A stretch of DNA of 64,000 nucleotides, from contig NC_045149.1 in NCBI RefSeq assembly GCF_008831285.2, positions 7,468,417 to 7,532,416 of the forward strand, read 5' to 3'. Positions 22,138 to 33,676 of the stretch are shown here, piece by piece (the stretch's first letter is position 1; each line of letters begins with the position of its first letter). Below the pieces are notes generated by a model. The model searched no databases. It was not told the origin of the DNA and saw only the letters and a list, made by a program, of their open reading frames with translations. The stretch comes from Nymphaea colorata. Its lineage: Eukaryota; Streptophyta; Magnoliopsida; Nymphaeales; Nymphaeaceae. A program made the position numbers and the translations under genes.

Positions 22138-22344
22138 TATTCTCTCTCTCTCCCTCTCTGTATCCAGGGGGTTTCTTGTCCCCAAATTTTGTTATGCATT
22201 CCAATTTTATCGGCTCTCTCTCACTCCCTCTCTCCCTCCATTTGTTGATCTGTGAAACCTCCTCCACCTCACCCTCGATCTTTTTCCTCTCAATGCCGTC
22301 GATGGACGTGGATGCTTGCGACTCGTCTTGCTCAAGTAGCAACT

Positions 22345-22702
22345 GTTGAATATAAAAGCAGCGGAAATGCACATTCGATTAGCTCGTCTTCAATGCAGCA
22401 TGTTCCCTGGCAGCGACTACCAAGCGACATACTTCAACAACAACAAGAACAAAGAAAAAAGAAGAAAAATAGAGATAGATTAGATTCACGGCTTTGCTTC
22501 TGGGAGGTGCAGCTAGGTCAATCGGTGATCAACTCTGAGTATAAGATAAGTTGGGCTTTTATAGACCGCCTCCTAGGGTTTCCTGATGCCCAGCAATCGT
22601 TACGACCAGAGGGATTTGTGGGCAGTTATCTTATTTAATCTTGTAACTGCAAGCGGCCTACCTTGCAGTTACAAGATGGAGCGATAGGGCTTAGGGTCAC
22701 TA
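22345..22702. other. Spacer between foldback element and repeat A copy 2
   Basis: About 360 bp with no recognised coding sequence. It contains an A-rich stretch (22440-22475) and a perfect 16-bp hairpin at 22638-22677. Confidence 0.5.
22638..22677. repeat. Perfect 16-bp hairpin
   Basis: ATCTTGTAACTGCAAG (22638-22653) is the exact reverse complement of CTTGCAGTTACAAGAT (22662-22677), with the 8-nt loop CGGCCTAC between. It could be a small foldback or terminator-like hairpin; no gene is next to it. Confidence 0.8.
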
Positions 22703-22811
22703 TCCAACAACAACAACATTCACAAGCAACACTTCGAGCAAGTTAGTTTGACTACTTTGCAAGGTTTCTTTACGATCAACTTGAATTCAATCTCTCTTTG
22801 AGATGCTCCTT

Positions 22812-25749
22812 TATTCGCATCTCCAACATTTTTGTTGGTTTTTGGAGTGCTCCAGAAAAATGAAGTTTTGTTTCGAAAATGAGAGTGAAAGGGACTCACC
22901 CGTCAGTATGAGGATCGACCGTTCTCGGCACCTTTACCGGGAGTAATCAATCCAAGGGCTATGTTTATCTTTGATGCATTTCGTTTTGACTTAAACATTC
23001 TTGTCATTCTAAATGCGGTGTTGTGTTTGAGAAAATGTTGAAGATTTGATGTTTCAAACTTTTGAAAAGATTCTTGAAGAATTACTTGAGAATGTGAAAT
23101 ATTTTGGAGAAAACTAGAATTGAGAAATATCATTTGAAAAGCTTGAAAAATCATTTTTGAAGTAACTTTAGTGTTCTCTTAGTACCTTAAGCAGGTTTGA
23201 CATTTTGGTTTAATTCGGTTACTACTTAATTAGAGTTTCATCTCATCTTACTTAAATTCTTTTGGAGAGGTGCTTGTGATCATAAATGATATTAAGTAAG
23301 TTTACATGCGTGAATCCATTGATCCTATATGATTGGAAAAGAAAATCATTCATTCCTACCATAACATACATCTAAGATTTTTGTTTCTATAATTATGATA
23401 TACAAGAAGGAAAAATTTTTTAAAATTGATTGGGATTGTAGACCATCAAGTATATTGGATCATTACTTGATTTTTTGTTTTAGTGAAGTCGGTAAATAAA
23501 AAGATGATGAAAGGAAAATGTTAAAAAGAATGGAAAAGATGAAATACTCTGATAAAAAGAAAGAGAGAGAGAAAGGGATAGAAAAAGATATACATATATG
23601 TGTACATACAATCACATATGTACATAGATATGAAAGTTTAAAAGAAAAAAGGGTATTGATTTGAAGAGAAATAGAGATTTTAGAGGAAAAGAGAAATATA
23701 CAGACGTATATGTGGGTATGTAGAAGAAAGTTTGTAAGAGAAGATATTTGTCTTGAAGAGAGAAATAGAAGATTCTAAAAAGAGAAAATCAAACACATGT
23801 ATATACGCATTCATGTGCATATGAAAATTTGTAAAATAGAATGTAGACGTATAGAAGGAGAAGAATGAAGGGAATCATCACGTGCACATATATGTATATA
23901 ACATATATATACATACACGTTTTCATGAAATTAGAAATCAAGAAATGACTTAAAATAATCGACTTCAAGTTTGATGTAGGCCGTAGGGGTGCTTGGACTC
24001 ATGCAAAAGCCTAAACTAAGACTCCAAAGCTACATTAGAGAGGGTATCTGCTTTCGAAAATCTTTTGTAAAATATGATGTATATATAAACATAGAATGTT
24101 ATTATTTGGTTTGTTACAAGGGATATATTTCTTCCACGTTGGGTATGGAAGAAAATTAAGCAACATAACGAGACACTCGTTAGGGTTTATAATTGGGTGA
24201 TTAAGAAGGAAACTAAACGTAATGACATAAAAATGTATTTTTAACATGTACGTATTCGTGAAAGTTTTCTCCAGGTTGGACAATTCCCAACCTCAAAAAC
24301 TTCCATAAAAATAAAAAGTCCCAAACCACACTCTCATTCTTGCTGTGCATCTACATATAAATGAAAAATCAAGCAACTATACACGGATAATATCAAAGCA
24401 ATATTTAAGAAAAGAGAGAGAGAGTCTGATTCAATCATAAAATGAAATATCATCTCACATTCTCATGCTCTCAGTGCATTTGAGCATAGCTTCTTGACTC
24501 TAAAATAGAGATTGAGAGCTATCTCATATGGTCATGGGGAGATGAAGAGGAGAGGAAATGAGGAAACTGAAATAATGCAACATTCAATAAAAGAATATGT
24601 TCAAATCGTAAAATGAAATATCAGTTCACATTCTCATGCTCCCGGTGCACTTTAGAATAGCTTCTTGAGTCCGAAAAGGAGATTTTAAAACCACCTTGTA
24701 TGGCGATGAAGAAGATAGAAAATGATGAAACCAAAACAATGCTACATTTAAGAAAAGAGAGAACATGTTTGAAATATTATTCTCGTCTTCTCATGCTTCC
24801 GGTGCATTCGAGCATAACTTCTTGACTCTAAAATAGAGATTTGAGAGCTATGGCCATGGGAAGATGAAGAAGAGGGAAACAATAGAAAGAATGAAGTGGA
24901 ATGTTGGTTACTTACCTCTAAAGAAAATGATTTGAAGAAAAATGATCACCCTTGTTTCGAATGATCCTAGACTCACTTGAATAGAGCTCCAAGATGATAA
25001 AAAGAGGCCTTCAAGAAATCTTTGGTGCTCCCTTGTATCTTGATGAAGCTTGCTCGCTCTAAGTTGGAGAATAAGAGGAAGAAGAATGAAAAGGAAATAA
25101 AGAAAGAGAACTAAAAACTCAAAGTCCTCAAGTGAGAATGCACTAGAGCTTCTCCAAGGGCTAGCTCATTGCCTAAGAGGGAGGAAAATGAGGGTATTTG
25201 TAAAAAGTTTTGGAGTCAAAACTCAAAATTCAAAATTTTTTAAATTTCACAACATTTTTTCAAGAATTTCAAGTAATTTTGAATTGTTTTCAATTTTTTT
25301 GAAAAAAAAAAACGGTTTGAAATGAGTATGATTGGTCATTAGGCCTGTAAACCCATTTTTGAGGTTTAGGCATGGCTAATAACCACTTAAAATGTTTAAA
25401 ATTGCCCTCCAACGATCGATTTTCGAAGGAAAAATGGAGTTTTTACTCGACAACGTGTGCCAGTGCAAAAAACGCCCTTGAGGGCATGCGTCGCGTGATT
25501 GCGCATCGCGGGATGCACACAAACTCAACTTTTTTTAATTTAAATAATATTAAAGTGAAATATAAACTGTTGTTTAAATAGGAAACACATTTTCTTTTAT
25601 TATTTAAGATGTGTAAAAAAAGTTTTTATTAAAAATGGGTGGCCGACTCCATTTTGGGCCACTCCGGGCTCGTTTTGAATCCAGATTGAGTTTAAGATCT
25701 GAAGATTAAATTTGAATAGAGTATTTTAGAAAAATTTGGGGTGATTACG
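22812..25749 (-). mobile_element. Solo LTR (about 2.9 kb) inserted in repeat A copy 2
   Basis: The segment is flanked by the 5-bp direct repeat TCCTT (22807-22811 and 25750-25754), and copy 1 of repeat A shows the same place without it. A diverged relative lies at 61174-63080. Read on the minus strand, the relative starts TG and ends CA, as LTRs do; here the ends have decayed to CG and TA. No coding frame is seen. Purine-rich tracts, GTTCTCGGCACC near 22920 and a triple tandem repeat near 24.4-24.9 kb are internal features. It is most simply a solo LTR of a long-LTR gypsy-type element; the lineage is inferred. Confidence 0.6.
24435..24880. repeat. Three tandem units of about 160-170 bp
   Basis: The motif TCTCATGCT followed by GGTGCA-type sequence, AGCATAGCTTCTTGACTC and an A-rich AAAATAGAGATT occurs three times, starting near 24461, 24631 and 24788. 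Each unit ends in GGGAGATGAAGA-type sequence. The array lies inside the solo LTR; the copy at 61-63 kb has only one such unit. Confidence 0.7.
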
Positions 25750-26327
25750 TCCTTAAATTTCAATTTGTTGAATGCAACCAAGTTCTGGATTTTTCGCAGG
25801 ATTCTGGTGCATAACTTGATTGAAATCTAAATGTGATTTCTATTAGCCTCTGAATTCAAGTAAAAAAATTCAGATTATTTTGGATATTTGACATTGAATA
25901 ATAGGGATGTCAATATATTCAATTTGGATCAGACATCGGACTGAATCGTTCAGAAAAATTCAGATACAAAAAATTAATAATAATAACAGCTTAAAAAGTA
26001 AGATTGGATTCGTTTTTAAGAAATGACATCCGATTGGATCTAGATTCGTGTTGGACTTAGTTTTAAGTAAATATCCCATAACCAATGCTCATACATTTTG
26101 AAAATCAACTATATTCAGTTCAAAATTCAGGTTTTGGGTATGAATGTAAAAATCAGATTCAGATTGTTAAGTCGAATTTGAAATTTGGGTTCGGATAAGA
26201 ATGTAAAAATCAGATAAAAATTCTCTATGTGTGTGTGATGGGCAGAGACAAAATTTTTGAGGAGTCATAAAAATCTTCCATTAATCTATCACATATTTGC
26301 AGTCATGAAATTCACATCCCTCTGGCT

Positions 26328-26519
26328 CAAGGGTGGAGGCAGGGTAGGCCAGCAAGGGCCTTGGCCCCCTCTCAGATTTTAAAAAAATTCAAAAAAATTA
26401 TATGTAAATTTCAAAAAAAATAGTTTAACATATATAAAAATTTGTTTCAATTCCAGTTAAAATGTTTAATCTATAATTTGGCCCTTGCAATGAAAAAAAA
26501 TCCTAACTCCACCCCCCTG
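26328..26519. mobile_element. hAT-like MITE inside repeat A copy 2
   Basis: The left end CAAGGGTGGAGGCAGG and the right end ACTCCACCCCCCTG form a decayed inverted repeat. The shared inner phrase CCAGCAAGGGCCTTGGCC shows it is the same insertion as 19834-20035. Confidence 0.55.
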
Positions 26520-27240
26520 ATTTATTCATGACAATCAGATGCGGTTTTGAGGAGGAACACTTGTCTCAATTTGGAACTCTTCGTTCAAGAACCAAATCCA
26601 AGAGTCCGTCGGTCGGTAAATCGCTTGTGAATTGAATAAAGTATTTTAAAAATATGTAAAATATATAACTAAATAAAATAAAAAAAAATCAAAATATAGT
26701 TTACTTGTTTGGGCCACGAAAGGAAGGGTGTGTTCAAAAGCTCTAAAAAGATAAGGTCTTCATTATTTTTGAAAACAATAAATGAAAGTGCTGTCATAGG
26801 CAATAGCCAATAAGATGGAATTTTACAAAAAAAATCTCAAAATTAATTTAAAAATTAAAAACCATCTATTTTTTACATTTGAAAGAAAAGGAAATGTCCG
26901 GCTCTCTCTCCTCCCCACCAAGAATCTCCCCCTTTGCTCTCTCTTTCACAATCAAAGAGCGATACCTCTCATTAACTAGGTGAAAAGTGAGCTAGGAAAC
27001 TAAAGATTACTAGGGATTGAGCAAAATATTTAGTTCGTTATTCGCTCAGATGTAAATACGACTATTTAAGAAATTATCAATTTAACATCTAATATCAGCA
27101 TAAATGGAAACCAGTGGCAGGGCACCCATCACACATACCATAAAATATGTTCAACTATTCAAGGAAATTGAACCTTCAGTAAGCTTTCTTGCCATTAAAA
27201 CCATATGAAGATGAAGAAGAAAGACAGGAAGATACATACA

Positions 27241-27293
<53 letters not shown>

Positions 27294-27472
27294 GCTAACG
27301 ATGCATAGTGTCTCAGTTTTGTCTATATATACAAACCTAGCCTTCCTAATGGTGCAAGACATGGGTGACAGTCTACCACCTGCTTCTGGCCAAGCCCATT
27401 CGTCGGCCAACATCATCACCCATTTTAGTTCATTTATATGTTTTTGCTTTTGAGATTATATATAGCTGGTGC

Positions 27473-28806
27473 AACCTGTTAGAAGATTTTGGATTTTTTT
27501 TTTTTTATTTGGGTCTAAGAACTTCAAATTGAAATAAGCTAGAAAAATTTTATTTCATTAATCATCTCTACTTATTTAGAGTTCAACTAGATCAAAATTT
27601 TCATTTAAGTGAGGAATGTCTAGACCATGGCATTCAAGAACTCATCCCAGTAGGATGCAAAAATGTGAAACCTGGGAATTCTTCCGAATGAGAGCTAGAG
27701 TTTATTTGCGAAAATTTTGACTAAGAGACATTAGTTATAAAACTTTAAATTTTTAAGGGGCACCAATACGTCAATGGAAAAAATTTCTCTGAAATATCAA
27801 TATGAAGACATGTTTTTTTTTTTGGGGGTCTATGTGGGCAATTGCCCACACGGTGCCCACACCTGCCTCTGTCCAAGATCAGACCACTTGCACTGAAAAA
27901 ATTTAATAACAAAGCATGCATGGCACAGAAATTTCTAAGGACATGTTGGCTTTTGCTAAATCTTTCATGTGTCATTTAATAAAAACTTGCAACAGCAGCT
28001 CATCTTTTTCTAAGCTGCTCTTGTCACTTTTTCCCAATGTTCTTTTGTCATCTATGTAATTTCTACTTTTACATTGTGGTCTCATGAATCTTTATTCACT
28101 GTCTTTTAAGACTGAGATACAAAATTGCAGGAAAATTGCTTAGATGCTTTCAGCCTTCTCATTTCCTCTCGAGTTACTGTTGTTGAATATAGCGATTTAA
28201 ATTTTTCAGATTTACCTTTCCATGTTTTTTTCATAAGAAGATTTTCTTTATTAGGAAACAAAACTATACAAATTTAGGAATAAAAGCCATACTATTAATA
28301 TTGGCAGGTGTTGGAATGTAGAGTCTGATCCATACTTAATACACTTCCCTAATTAACCTCAATTTTTTAAAAAAAAAATTACATGTGAATTTTAAAAGAT
28401 TTTTCTTGCGCTATATAAAATTTTTTAAAGAAGATATTTCGGCCCGTGTCAAAATTTAGAAACTTTAGTTCGGCCTCCTCATGAAAAATTTCTGGTTCTG
28501 CCCCTACATAGATCTAATTTTGCGATAATGCCCATGTTTATGAGGGGAACGGTTTCTTCGCAGTAATCCCCATGTTTATGTGTAAGCGCATTCTTGTAAT
28601 TTTATGTTTTACAGGTTTAACTTAATCCTCATGTTTATGAGAGATGTCATTTTTTTGTATTCTTAGATTCGTTTGTGGTAGTGGAAAACTATAGACGACT
28701 GTGAACATAGGAAAACTCTGTCTCCAAACCACCTAAATCCTTAGGTTCTCTTTTTGTTTCTCTTCTTTGGTTTCTTCTCTTGGTGTGTTGAAAGAGAGTG
28801 CGAGAG
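27473..28806. other. Intergenic stretch with MITE fragments
   Basis: No gene is seen. A decayed MITE fragment lies at about 27725-27880 (TTTTTAAGGGGCACC to CACACCTGCCTCTG). Another, at about 28375-28508, ends in TTTCTGGTTCTGCCCCTA. The rest is AT-rich. Confidence 0.5.
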
Positions 28807-29004
28807 CAAGGGCGGAGCCAAGGGGAGGCCCGCATGGGCCCTGGCCTCATCTTAAAAGAAATTTAAAAAAAAAATTACATGTAAATTTTATAAAATTTTA
28901 CTTGTCTTGCATAAAAAATTTGAAAAATGATATTTCGGCCCAATCAAAATTTAGAAACTTTAATTCGGCCACCCTCATGAAAAATTTCTGGCTCCGCCCC
29001 TATG
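28807..29004. mobile_element. hAT-like MITE, 198 bp, with 8-bp target duplication
   Basis: The left end CAAGGGCGGAGCCAAG and the right end CTGGCTCCGCCCCTATG are inverted repeats. Flanks are TGCGAGAG on the left and TGAGAGAG on the right, an 8-bp duplication with one mismatch, as expected for hAT. The inner phrases ATATTTCGGCCC and TTTAGAAACTTTAATTCGG recur at 28.4 and 54.4 kb. Confidence 0.7.
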
Positions 29005-29125
29005 TGAGAGAGTCTAGTTCCTAACAACAGACCCTGTTGGCATGTAGAGATGAAGGCCATTAATGGAAAATAAGTCTTTTCTTCTTCAGCTCAAGAAGGA
29101 CTGCGTATCTGCAGAGATAGAAGAT

Positions 29126-29999
29126 ATTACAGACCTTTTTCTGCTAATCAGGAATCACTTTTTCTCTGTAGCTTCAAAAATGAGCCTCACTTATCTGAAT
29201 TATTTGATGTGAACTCAACTTCAAGTGTCAGCTGCAGATGAGGATCACAGGTAGTACTTTGCCAAGTTGAAAAGTATTTGTTCATTTCTTATGAAGAAGA
29301 AGGGATATTTTACTCATTTTAGTCAATGGTAGCAGTAATTTTTACTCGTCAGTAAAAATTCAGCTTCAATGCAAAATCCATCTGTAAGAGATGATCATTG
29401 CAGGATTCCATTGAACTCGACCTGAGGATACAATTCCATAGAAGATAGATGGGCATTGAACCTTTCCTTTTTCTTTAATATTTTAATTCCCACATGCTAC
29501 CATTAACATCCTTTCTACATGAAGAGAAAGTATCAAAATAATAAGAGAAAGGATTAAATCCTCTGTTTATCTAGAAAGGATGTTAATGGGAGCACATGGG
29601 CATTAAAATATCAAAGAAAAAGGAAAGATTCAATACCCATTCAGCTTTCATGGAATTTTATCCTTAGGTCGAATTTCATTGGAATCCCGCATTCATCTCT
29701 TTCACAAATGACGTAAATTAAAGAAACGGAGTTTGCATTTAAGCTCAATTTTTACTGCAAGTACAAATTACTGTTACTGTTGCATGCCCATTAGGAGCGC
29801 AATATATATCTGTTCTTCTTCAAAAGAAATGAACAAATACTTTCAACTCGGCAACATACTACCTATGATCAGCTGCCACTTGGAGCTGAGTTCACATTAG
29901 ATGATTCAGAAAAATGAGGCTCATTTTTGAAGTTACAGACTCAAAGTGATTCCTCCTCAACGGAAAAAGAATTCCACTTTTCAGCTCCACTGTAATATT
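29126..29999. repeat. Long imperfect inverted repeat (about 400-bp arms)
   Basis: The left arm (about 29126-29517) is a clear but imperfect reverse complement of the right arm (about 29572-29999), with a 54-nt spacer. Matching landmarks, left versus the complement of the right, include AGGAATCACTTT, CTTCAAAAATGAGCCTCA, TATTTGTTCATTTCTT, CAGTAAAAATT, GGATTCCA, CCTTTCCTTTTTCTTT and CCATTAACATCCTTTCTA. No coding sequence is recognised. A transcript across it would be a hairpin of about 870 nt. Confidence 0.8.
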
Positions 30000-30394
30000 T
30001 TTTAACTGCAAGAGGTTAACAATTCACTGCCCCGAAGGTGATGATGTATGATTACCAAAAATATAAATATATTTAAAAACTGGCAATTGTCTAGCCCACC
30101 CAATTCCCTATTTGAAAAATATAATATTTTTCTATAAAATTTAATTTTGGTTTATTAACTAACAAAAACATCTTCGTAGTGTAGAATCTCTCAATTTACA
30201 ATTTTGTTGTCAGATTTTTTTTTTTTGTCATGACTGAATATGAGGTCACTAACGTTTACTGTAAAGTCTATAACACATAGAATTGTTAATAAGGTACTGT
30301 TTTCCTGAAAAGAGGCTTGGATTTTCATGAGCTTGATACCCTAAGCATGTCTTTTAGTATGAACATAGTGAATAATATATGGAAAATGGAAATT

Positions 30395-31160
30395 GCGTGA
30401 TTTGAAATGACCTCTTCCACAAGTAGCATAATCACCTAGAAGATTAGTATGCATAAACTTAAACTACTTCATATAGATACGGGTAATATGTCAAATAACA
30501 ATTGCATATCAATTTCAACAGAAATAAAATTGTTGATTATATTGTCATTCCAACTTCTTCTCTTCCGCCAAAGTTTATAAAACTACTACAAATGACAGAA
30601 TCTTTTTGATCTATGACATGGAGAACTTGATTAGATGTCTCTTTTAGCAATTGCCCACACATACCCCGCCCCTGACAAGACAGCTAATCAAGTATTGTGT
30701 CCATTTTCTAGTAAAAGTTTCATGAGCGTCTCAATCTTTTCAAGTCTATTGAAATCAAAACCTATGTCACCAGAATGCGAGGTGCCGGTGCCGGAGCAGC
30801 ACATCCCAAAAAATTTAAGTGCGGTGAAGGTATTTTATTATTATTATTATCATTAATTTGTTATATATATATAAAATAAGCATGTGTATATTATTATTAC
30901 AATTTAGTTATTAATGTATATAACATACTTAAATAATTATATTGTATAGGAAAATACCAGAACAACATATATTATATAAGTAATTTAGTAATATGACATT
31001 TTAACTGGGCTTGGGTGTGAGTCGGAGCTGCACTCCTGTCCGGTACGCACCCGACTCGATGCGACTCGGGTGCGACAGTAAAATAGAAGAGTCTGGTGAC
31101 TTAGATCAAAACGGCTAGAATAGGCATACACCATTTCTTTTATGAGAGATATTGTCTTGA
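30395..31160 (-). pseudogene. Partial, decayed copy of the PPR gene 3' region, split by a MITE
   Basis: Segments match the PPR gene at 44343-46440 and its 3' flank in the same order. 30400-30480 corresponds to 43960-44030 (shared CCTCTTCCACAAGTAGCATA), 30490-30590 to 44100-44205, and 30670-30761 to about 44787-44870 (shared TAAAAGTTTCATGAGC). 31112-31155 corresponds to about 44870-44910. About 550 bp of the PPR gene's 3' coding end is missing between the second and third blocks, and a 343-bp element interrupts the third. It cannot encode a product. The intact source gene lies about 14 kb away on the same strand. Confidence 0.7.
30762..31104. mobile_element. 343-bp MITE with 13-bp inverted ends and 8-bp target duplication
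   Basis: The left end CTATGTCACCAGA and the right end TCTGGTGACTTAG are inverted repeats with one mismatch. Both flanks read ATCAAAAC (30754-30761 and 31105-31112), an exact 8-bp target duplication. The subterminal regions are GC-rich (GAGGTGCCGGTGCCGG; ACTCGATGCGACTCGG) and the centre is AT-rich. It is inserted in the PPR pseudogene. The 8-bp duplication suggests hAT. Confidence 0.8.
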
Positions 31161-31899
<739 letters not shown>

Positions 31900-31919
31900 T
31901 ACGCATAGCCAATTTTAGG

Positions 31920-32290
31920 GCATAAGAATACGAACGAAGAAAAGTAACATCTTCATTAGAATCGGAAAATTTTATTTTACAATATGAATGCGATGTAGAT
32001 CTGATTTTTAAGCTCACATATGAATCTCAACTTAAATTTTAAACTTAGGTCAGCCAACTTGCAAAATATAAAGGCATTGAATATAGAATATTTATTTAAA
32101 ACTAAATCCGATCTAAAGTTGATTGGATATTTAAGTTTTAAACCTAGTTCGGCCGACTTTCAAAATATAAGGGTATTGGACATAAAATTTTTATTTAAAA
32201 TTAAATCTGATCCGAATCTGATCAGGTACATATGCATGTCTGATGCAAATCAAATCTGATCAGATGGCATTTCTTAAATCAAAATTGGCC
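31920..32290. repeat. Copy of the AT-rich dispersed repeat
   Basis: It has the family phrases TTTATTTAAAATTAAATC, AATCTGATCAGGT and GATGGCATTTCTTAA, in the opposite orientation to 17729-18103. Confidence 0.4.
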
Positions 32291-33166
32291 GATTGACAAA
32301 AAGTAAGAGCATTAGATATATGGAAAGCATAGTCGCACAAAACGTTTTTTGGGCATTAAACAAAGAGGTTTTTTTCGGGGATAATAGGAAGAGCTTTAAA
32401 AAAATAAAAAAATATGGTAAATTTTTAAACTTTAAAAAAATAAAAATGATGGAAAATTAAAGAAGTGAGAAACTAGTAACACAAACATAAAAAGAAAAGT
32501 AGATTAGACAAATAAAACTTAGAAAATAAAAAAAAAACAGTTTGGCACTAAAAAACGTGAAAAAAGTTGAATAAAATGAAAAAAAAAACTTTCTTTTTTG
32601 CATTTTTTATTTTAACAACTTTTTTAAAAAACAATGGCGTTTTTTAAAGTTTTATATTGCTAAGATACTTATCGCGTTCTTTTTCATGTTTTTTTCCAAG
32701 AAAATGTGTTTTTTGTGACTATGAATGTAAGTAACTTTAAAAAATAAGAAACAACAGGTGGCATTAATTACATCCAAGTTGAGGGACTATGCAATCTTAG
32801 CATACAGCAGCGATTTTCTTAACATTGCAAATCGATGCACTTACATATTTTCTTTGTTCAGAGCAGATTGAACTTTTTATAATATTAATCCATCATTTCA
32901 TTCATAATAACTTAGGGTGATATGCAAATTATAAAAGCATTAACATGGAAAGATTAGGGTGGCCTTTTATAATTGTCAATTTTTTGACTCTGTTGAGAGA
33001 GAAAGAGAGGGAGAGAAGTTTTAATCAGCTGGTTACTAATGTTGCCCAATAATTTTTTTTATTTATACGGCTGAAATTGTTGCAAACAATGACCAATTGC
33101 TTGGTAACAATGTTTAAAGACGGAATATACATTTTCTGATAGTTTTTAGTGACATCATTTGGCCAC

Positions 33167-33200
<34 letters not shown>

Positions 33201-33403
33201 TGGGCCGTCTGCCCTTTATATTTTAGCCAAAACCTCGGGCTTTGGCCAGTTGGAATTTTTGGGTACATGCCAACTTTTTGACGGAAGGCATACTTCCCTG
33301 AACGATCCGTCCTACCAGACGGCTCCATGATAAGAAGACAGTGAAAAAAGGCGTGCTTGTGAGAATTCTACGAATCTACACATGCCAGGCCTTCGAAAGG
33401 GGA

Positions 33404-33676
33404 AAAAAAATCAACAGTTAGTTGCTCTCCCTTCTTCTCATGCAATAAGAAGATGCAGATGCCTTCCTGGAAGCTTAAAAATAAAGAAATAAGCAAGAAT
33501 GGGCTTCCATGATTTAGCCACACAAGTAGCTGGCTGATTTCAATATATATATATATATATATATATCTATTACAAATCAACAATTAGTTGCACTCCCTTT
33601 TTCTCATGCAATATAAAGATGCAGATGCCTTCCTGGAATCTTAAATATAAAGAAATAAGCAGAGAGTGGGTTTGCA
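33404..33676. repeat. Direct repeat of about 100 bp
   Basis: About 33406-33508 and 33575-33676 share AGTTAGTTGC/ATTAGTTGC, TTCTCATGCAAT, AAGATGCAGATGCCTTCC and TAAAGAAATAAGCA. A (TA)n run and about 40 bp of other sequence separate them. Confidence 0.75.

Larger units (their letters stand above)
21279..22344. mobile_element. Foldback element with about 120-bp inverted ends and a captured LINE piece
   Basis: The left arm (about 21279-21400, starting AGTTGCTGCCTGAGCAAG) is the near reverse complement of the right arm (about 22213-22344, ending CTTGCTCAAGTAGCAACT). The arms share GACGAGTCGCAAGC, TTGAGAGGAAAA and GAGGAGGTTTCA and end inward in GA/CT runs. Between them lie a LINE-derived fragment on the minus strand and a second, tighter inverted repeat at 21986-22137. 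The element sits directly between the two copies of repeat A. Confidence 0.65.
22703..27472. repeat. Large repeat A, copy 2 (split by solo LTR)
   Basis: This is the second copy of repeat A. Its first 109 bp (22703-22811) match copy 1 up to GATGCTCCTT. The match resumes at about 25750 with CCTTAAATTTCAAT and runs to AGCTGGTGC at 27472. The intervening 2.94 kb is an inserted LTR. A longer (TA)n run is present at about 27244-27291 where copy 1 has only a short one. Confidence 0.7.

Noticed and set aside
19151-27472. Two repeat A copies as the LTRs of one retrotransposon
   Set aside because: The copies do not begin TG or end CA, no primer site or polypurine tract flanks the spacer, and the spacer holds only a foldback element with a LINE fragment. 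A tandem duplication fits better.
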